NCBI GenBank assembly: GCA_950022295.1
Contig: OX465595.1
Location: forward strand, 65,556,770-65,620,769
DNA from: Bromus sterilis
Lineage: Eukaryota; Streptophyta; Magnoliopsida; Poales; Poaceae
Reading direction: 5' to 3'
DNA length: 64,000 bases
The notes beneath the pieces were generated by a model. The model searched no databases and was not told the DNA's origin. It saw only the letters and a list, made by a program, of their open reading frames with translations. Of this stretch, positions 58,609 through 64,000 are shown piece by piece; position 1 is the stretch's first letter; each line of letters opens with the position of its first letter. The translations under genes were made by a program, and so were the position numbers.

Positions 58609-60229
58609 TGATGGCCTCTCGCCCCTTCGTTGGTTTCCCCAAGTGTAAGGTTGAGATGTAGTGCAACAGCAATTTTTCCTCGGTGAAGATACCAAGGTTT
58701 GTCTCCAGCAGGACTCCAGAGATGATAAGTAGGTGTCAGCGGCGCAACTGACGCGGACCTGCACACAGACACAGATAACTTTGTTCCCAACGAAGTTCAG
58801 AGAGGTTGTCAATCTCTCCGGTCTTGTTGTTTACAAAGGATAAAATGCAAGGGATAATGGTAGAAAATAAAAGCGGTAAAGTAAATTTAGAGTGGAAACA
58901 GTGATAAGGATATGGACCGGGATACGTGATGTTCGCTAGTGATGTCTCTCCCAAAAGACGGTAAAACTGCTATGCGAGGTAAACAAATTACAGAAAGGTA
59001 ATTGATAGGATTATGAACGCACCGCAATGCTAACTATGCTACAAAAGAAAGGAAGAGGTTCAAAATCACGGGCAGTACGCCAAAGTAAGTAGACCGAAAT
59101 CCATCTGCATCTACTACTAATCATCCACCTTGAGATATCTATCCAGAACATCTCGCTGGTATTAAGTTGCGAGCCCCACCCAAAGTGTAAACCCAAAGCA
59201 ACAGACAACTGCAATAAAAAGAACTTTGCGTAAAGTAAACAATCCTTGTGACCGCGGTTACAAGCACCGTTGTTTTCCCCTTGTGGCAACAGCACACCCC
59301 CTAGACTCATGTTTCTGTCACTCAAGCATTCATCGGGGGGGGGGGCATGAACCCACAATCTAGCACAACGCTCCCTCTTGGAGTCACTACCTACTACTTG
59401 GCCAAAGCAATAAACAGCAACGGAGAACATGCAAGAATTACTTAGGAACAAAAATATAAGAGATAAAAACCAAATATATTACTCTATCACAATCTGAACA
59501 TAATCTCATAATCCATCAGATCCTATCAAACTCAACATAGCAATAGCAGAAATATTACAAAGGTGCCTCGATCATGTAGGGCATCTCACGAGGTCTAAAC
59601 AATGAAGATCAAAGAGGGGAGGAGAACATCACATAGCTACTGATCACGGACCCATGGTCCAAGGAAAACTACTCACGAGACATCCGGGGAGCATCCATGG
59701 TGGAGAGGAGACTCCCGGAGGTCAATCCTCCCTCCGGCAGGGTGCCGGGAAGAGGTCTTCTGGTGCTCCCGATCTTCGGAAGCGCGGCGGCTGCGGAACA
59801 GAGGCGAGTTCGCGGAATAGGGTTCTTGTTCTGGAGTTTTCCCGTGACGGGGGATAAATAGGCGAAAGGGGGCAGCCAGAGGTGGGCCAGGGGCCCCAGG
59901 CGCACCCCTGGCGCGGCCAGGGGTGGGGCCGCGCCCGGTGGCCGCCTGGGCCCCCTTGGCTCCCCTCTGGCCCCTCCCGGGCTCTTCTCGAAGCTTCCGT
60001 CACGCTGATTTTTTATCTGAATTTTCCCAAATTTTTCTGGCACTTTTTCTATGGGGGAAAACTGAAATAGAAAAACAGCAGAAAACATGAACTGGCACTG
60101 GGGTGCACTGAGTTAATAGGTTAGTGCAAATATGATCAAAAATGTATGAAAGTGTATCTAGATCATAGCAATATCACACAAAACATGCATGGAGCAAGCA
60201 GAAATTATCGATACGTTTTGGACGTATCA
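58609..60229 (-). repeat. 3' LTR of Ath5
   Basis: 1621 bp. On the minus strand it starts TGATACGTCC and ends GGCCATCA. TATTTAT lies at 59854-59860, the leader uORF at 59669-59698, and a run of ten G near 59336. Confidence 0.88.
59669..59698 (-). CDS. Leader uORF, Ath5 LTR
   Basis: MDAPRMSRE ending in GTGAGTAG. Compared with the Ath3 copy it has two amino-acid changes but keeps length, stop and donor-like motif. Confidence 0.35.
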   Translation of the reverse strand: MDAPRMSRE

Positions 60230-62938
60230 ACATCCCCAAGCTTAATTCCTGCTCGTCCTCGAGTAGGTAAATCATAACATGCATAATTTCTGTGGTGACA
60301 TGCTAGCAACCATAAAAGAACTTTGAAAAGTAAAGCAATCAAGGTTAGAGATTCAATTCAAGTCATAACAGGCAAGAGTCTATATTAGCATTGAAACAAG
60401 TAACAAAAGAACAAAAGGTGCAAGAGCTCTCGCTGTCCGTGACTCGAAAGTCTCCAAATGGTGTTTGCGTGCAAGAAAGGGGGATAGGGAATACGAGAGA
60501 AAAAAAAGTATTTTTGTTGAGAACTCAATCTACTAAAGTTTCACACTTGGTCCTCTTTGGAATCTTATATTGACTCGTCCCCAGACCACTAGCCAGGTAC
60601 AAGTCAATTTGATCCACTCCTTTTCGATATTTTGAGCACTCATGCAATGGATGAGCATAAGCACGAGAGTTGACACTTAGGATGGCAAAGAGAGAATATG
60701 GTGGAGGAAGACAAAAAGGACGAGAAAGGCTCACCTCAATGAGGACAATCATAGGAAAGATATGCCAAATGATAGGTACGATGTGAGGAGTAGGGATTGC
60801 CATGCAACGGATGCACATATAGCTATATGCAAAAAGATAATCTCTATGGAGTACAAGGATATAAAGGGAGTACTAGTGTGGATCTCTCAAAAGGATAGTA
60901 GTGTTGCCCCTTTCTCTCTTTTTATTTATTTTTTCTCTTTTTTCTATTTTTTTGTATTTTTTTGTGGCCTCAATGGATCTTTCTATTTAACTCTCATTTG
61001 TCCTCTTTGGGATCTTTTAATGTGTCCACTTTGGGATCTTTTCCTCACTTAGGGGCAACACTCTATTTTACAAGAAGGTAAAGGAGATCTTTCACACTTT
61101 ACAAGGTACTCAAAATCATAAAGAAGATGTAACTAACATGATGTATGCAATGTATGTCGCTGCCAGTGTAGCAGGAACATGTATGACATGAAGATCAATT
61201 CATGAAGAGGTGGATGTTGCATGGCAATGTAACTCGGAAAGGCTATGGAAATTCCTTGATAGGTAGGTATGGTGGCTGTTTTGAGGAAGGATATAAGGAG
61301 GCTTATGATGACAGAGCGTATAATGCCAAGGGTTTGGATGTACCGGCGAAGGTGGACACCAACTCTCGGAGTGAGAAGAAGGAAATGCACGGCACGGGAA
61401 AGGCTAGAAAAATATGGGAAGGTGGAAGTGTCAACTCTCAATACTTACATTAGTCCGAAGAACTCATGAACTTATTATCGGTAACTCTCAATCTAATGAG
61501 GAGGTTCACAAAGATAAAAGTACCCCGAGGAGGAGTGTATGGGGTTTGGTTATCCTTGCGCATCCTCGACTCATGGTACGTGAGTGTACTCTAATATTCG
61601 ACTCCTCAGAAGAGTAGTGATCCATCTAGTATCTAGAGTTCTCAACTATTTCTGTAGGTTTTGAAAATAAACACGGATTGCCCAAAATACGACACCTATC
61701 ACTAATAGGCAACAGCTCTTGACACAAAAAGTCCAAACATTACTCACAACAATGCCTCAAAACTATTGCAGGCTACTACTAAAATTAAATAGCAACCTCA
61801 ATTACCTACTTTCAAGGCAAGACACAACTCAGTGCACAACCAACTCTCTTATCAAGATAAACATGAAAACTAAAAAGAGTTGCAGCAACAAACTAAACAA
61901 AAGCCAAAGCTCTTGCTAAAGACAAACTAAGACTAAAACTAAACATGTCAGTAGCTATGAAAAGATAAAGAACACACAACAGCAAAAAGATAGGCAGGAA
62001 AAATCCTATGATGTGTTCTAGATTTTGAAAGTGGAGCGTGTTTCTCTCCCACAAAAAGTAAGAAAGGATCTAAATTGTTATGAACAGCAAGAAAATCTAA
62101 AGAAAACTAAAAACAAAACCTAAGAGCGAGACGCTCCAAGCATAGCACATAACGCGTGAAGTGATAAAAACATACTGAGACAAAGGACGAACTGATGATT
62201 GTTGATGGAGAAGGGAATGCACGGGGGAATCCCCAAGCTTAGACGCTTCAGTCTCCTTGAATATTTATTGGGGATGCATGGGGGAATCCCCAAGCTTGAG
62301 CTCTTGACACTCCTGGATCTTCTTTCATCATCTTCCATCGCACACTTGAAAACTCCCTTCATACATAACTCATCATAAGCTGATTAGAGAGGTTAGTACC
62401 CTTAATAAATAATTTTTATCCACTGGATATAAAGATAATCTTGAAGAGCTAATGTTTCTCAAGAGTGCCAAAAAGTTTTTGCAAACAAAAAGCAAGCTTA
62501 AGGTTTGCAAAAGTAAGGAGAGACAAAACGTGGCAGAATCTGTGAAAAACAGAACAGCAGATAGTAAAGAATTTTTTAGGGGCACTTCTGCAACTCAAAT
62601 AAAAAAACTCAGAACATACAGAAGTTTCGTAATTGTATAGATCATACTGTGTAAAAATTTCAGCTCAAAAAGATGAACTGGGATTTTTATGGAATTTTTT
62701 CTGCTCACGAGGACAGAATCTGTTTTCTGGACAGCATGTCACAACTTTTACTTCCCTTGCCGTAAGAGGCTATAACTTGGCACAAAGCTGAAAAAAATAA
62801 AGATACAATGATGTTGCTACAGTAGTAACAATCATCAAGACACAAAAAAAGCAAAAATAAAAACCTAAATTCGTTGTGGGTTGCATCCTGAAAGCGCTTC
62901 TTTAAAGCCATTAGCTCGGCATAATGCAAAAAGAAGAA
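60230..62938 (-). other. Ath5 polypurine tract and noncoding 3' region
   Basis: It starts with ACATCCCCAAGCTTAA on the plus strand and is collinear with Ath2 5060-8017. It carries the antisense ORF (61202-61617, with a frame change) and degenerate hairpins (62213-62234, 62270-62291). No pol domain. Confidence 0.82.
61202..61617 (+). other. Antisense ORF, Ath5 copy (frameshifted)
   Basis: 61202-61453 covers the N-terminal part (RWMLHGN to GGSVNSQYLH) and 61414-61617 the C-terminal part from LVRRTHELIIGNSQSN. The sense strand here is also open for 102 codons (61441-61133). Confidence 0.3.
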
Positions 62939-64000
62939 TCAAGTTTTATCAAGAGAAAGAGAATAACTAGCCCGTGTAACAGAATCAAAAGGTAACTTGA
63001 TTTTCTTTATAGGCAAGTGTTCCATCCCCTTTTTTAATGGGAATTGAAATTTTATATTCCCCTCTTTCATGTCAATAACCGCACAAACGGTGCGAAGAAA
63101 AGGACGTCCCAAAATAATTGGACATAAAGGTTCACACTCTATATCCATAACAATAAAATCAACGGGAACATAGTTGTCATTGACAATGATAAGAACATCG
63201 TTGACCTTCCCCAAAGGTTTCTTTATGGAAGAATCAACAAGACGAACACAAAAGGAACAAGGATCAAAAGGTTTCAATTCAAACATATCAAATATTCTTT
63301 TGGGCATAACGGAGGTACTAGATCCAACATCACATAAAGCATAGCAAGAGAAGTTATTTAATTTAATTTTGATCATAGGATGCCAACCATCATATAGCTT
63401 CTAGGTATGGAGGCTTCTACTCTAAGCTTCTCCTCCCTAGCTTTGATAAGAGCATTTGTGATATGCTCCGTGAAGGCAAGATTAAGTGTGCTAGTGTGGG
63501 GGTCTCTAGACATTTTGTGTAGCAAGCTAATAACTTCTGAGAGGGTACAACTATCAAAATCAATATCACTACTATCAAAGGTGGTAGTAGTGTCATCTGG
63601 GCTCACTTGTTTGAAACCCTCTATGTTCGTAGGAGTTTCTTTTTCTACGGTTGAGGTATTAGCATCACCATTAATAGGTCCAACGGGACTAGGAGTGCAT
63701 TGGGTGCTAATAGTTTGAGTGTCCTCAACAATTTGGATTGTGGAAACTGTGTGGTGTGTAGGAAGGCTCTTAATTCTATCCTCTTCCTCTTTTTCTCTAG
63801 CCCATCTTTCTTTAAGTTTAGCCATCATCCTAATATTTTCATTGATTTGTAACTGGATAGCATTAATAGGAGTTGCTTTATTCTCCTCAAGGGGGGTGGT
63901 TCTAATTTTAAGCATCTCAATATCAAGGGCTAAGCTTTTTACCTTCAAAGAGAGATTATCTATTTTAGATAATTTCTCTTCTACATTTTTGTTGAAGGCT
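62939..64000 (-). pseudogene. Ath5 gag-pro, protease and linker (partial, one frameshift)
   Basis: The frame 63948-63373 covers the linker (KSLALDIEMLKIRTTPLEEN, then INENIRMMAKLKERW) and the region before the protease. One base is missing near 63403, and the protease (CDVGSS active site, LGRPFLRTV) continues in another frame, 63376-62939. GSS in place of GAS is a minor change beside the intact aspartate. Gag continues past the window. Confidence 0.83.

Larger units (their letters stand above)
58609..64000 (-). mobile_element. Ath5: Athila-lineage element, cut by the window edge
   Basis: Minus-strand element inserted in the LongF LTR after ACGCG (58604-58608, the expected left TSD). It shows the 3' LTR, polypurine tract, noncoding 3' region and most of the protease and linker. 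The gag core and 5' LTR lie beyond 64000. Confidence 0.87.

Overview
The window is intergenic DNA from a large grass genome. The Pooideae (Triticeae or oat tribe) fit best, because it combines BARE/Angela-type copia LTRs in inverse orientation with several Athila-lineage gypsy elements of the Sabrina/WHAM type. That placement is from memory of these families; no database was searched. I see no host gene, tRNA gene, rRNA or CRISPR. Almost every base can be assigned to an LTR retrotransposon, and most insertions are bounded by TG...CA ends and 5-bp target-site duplications (TSDs) that can be read directly.

Layout, left to right (names are mine). Gyp1 (+), 3' end only, 1-3381. Ath1 (-), an Athila-lineage element cut by other insertions: 3382-3437 and 11884-13767. 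Ath2 (-), full length with both LTRs, 3438-11883, inserted into Ath1. Ath3 (+), two LTRs and gag-pro, 13768-22023, with mismatched flanks. Ath4 (-), 22024-23224 plus 35327-40970, split by Cop1 and Solo2. Cop1 (-), a BARE-like copia element, 23225-35326, whose left LTR holds the solo LTR Solo1 (24326-28104). Solo2 (-), a solo LTR in the Ath4 gag-pro linker, 38453-40129. LongE2, part of a Solo1-type LTR, 40971-43825, inside the Ath4 gag. LongF (+), a 4.3-kb LTR, PBS and 0.6 kb of internal sequence, then a second LTR, 43826-49256 and 58145-58608. Tat1 (+), a complete Tat-lineage gypsy element, 49257-58144, inside the second LongF LTR. Ath5 (-), from 58609 past the right edge, also inside that LTR.

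Insertion order follows from the nesting. Gyp1, Ath2 and Ath3 are younger than Ath1. Cop1, Solo2 and LongE2 are younger than Ath4. Solo1 is younger than Cop1. LongF is younger than LongE2, and Tat1 and Ath5 are younger than LongF.

The Athila-lineage copies, where their coding part is visible, carry only gag and an aspartic protease, so they must borrow reverse transcriptase and integrase. Tat1 carries protease, RT, two RNase H domains and integrase, but with eight premature stops and a lost RT catalytic aspartate. The most interesting structures are: an antisense B3-domain-like gene with its own TATA box inside Tat1; a seven-copy 68-bp hairpin array next to it; a short leader ORF in the Athila-type LTRs that ends on a splice-donor-like GTGAGT; paired hairpins and an antisense ORF conserved in the Athila-type 3' regions; and two alternative coiled-coil linkers between gag and protease.
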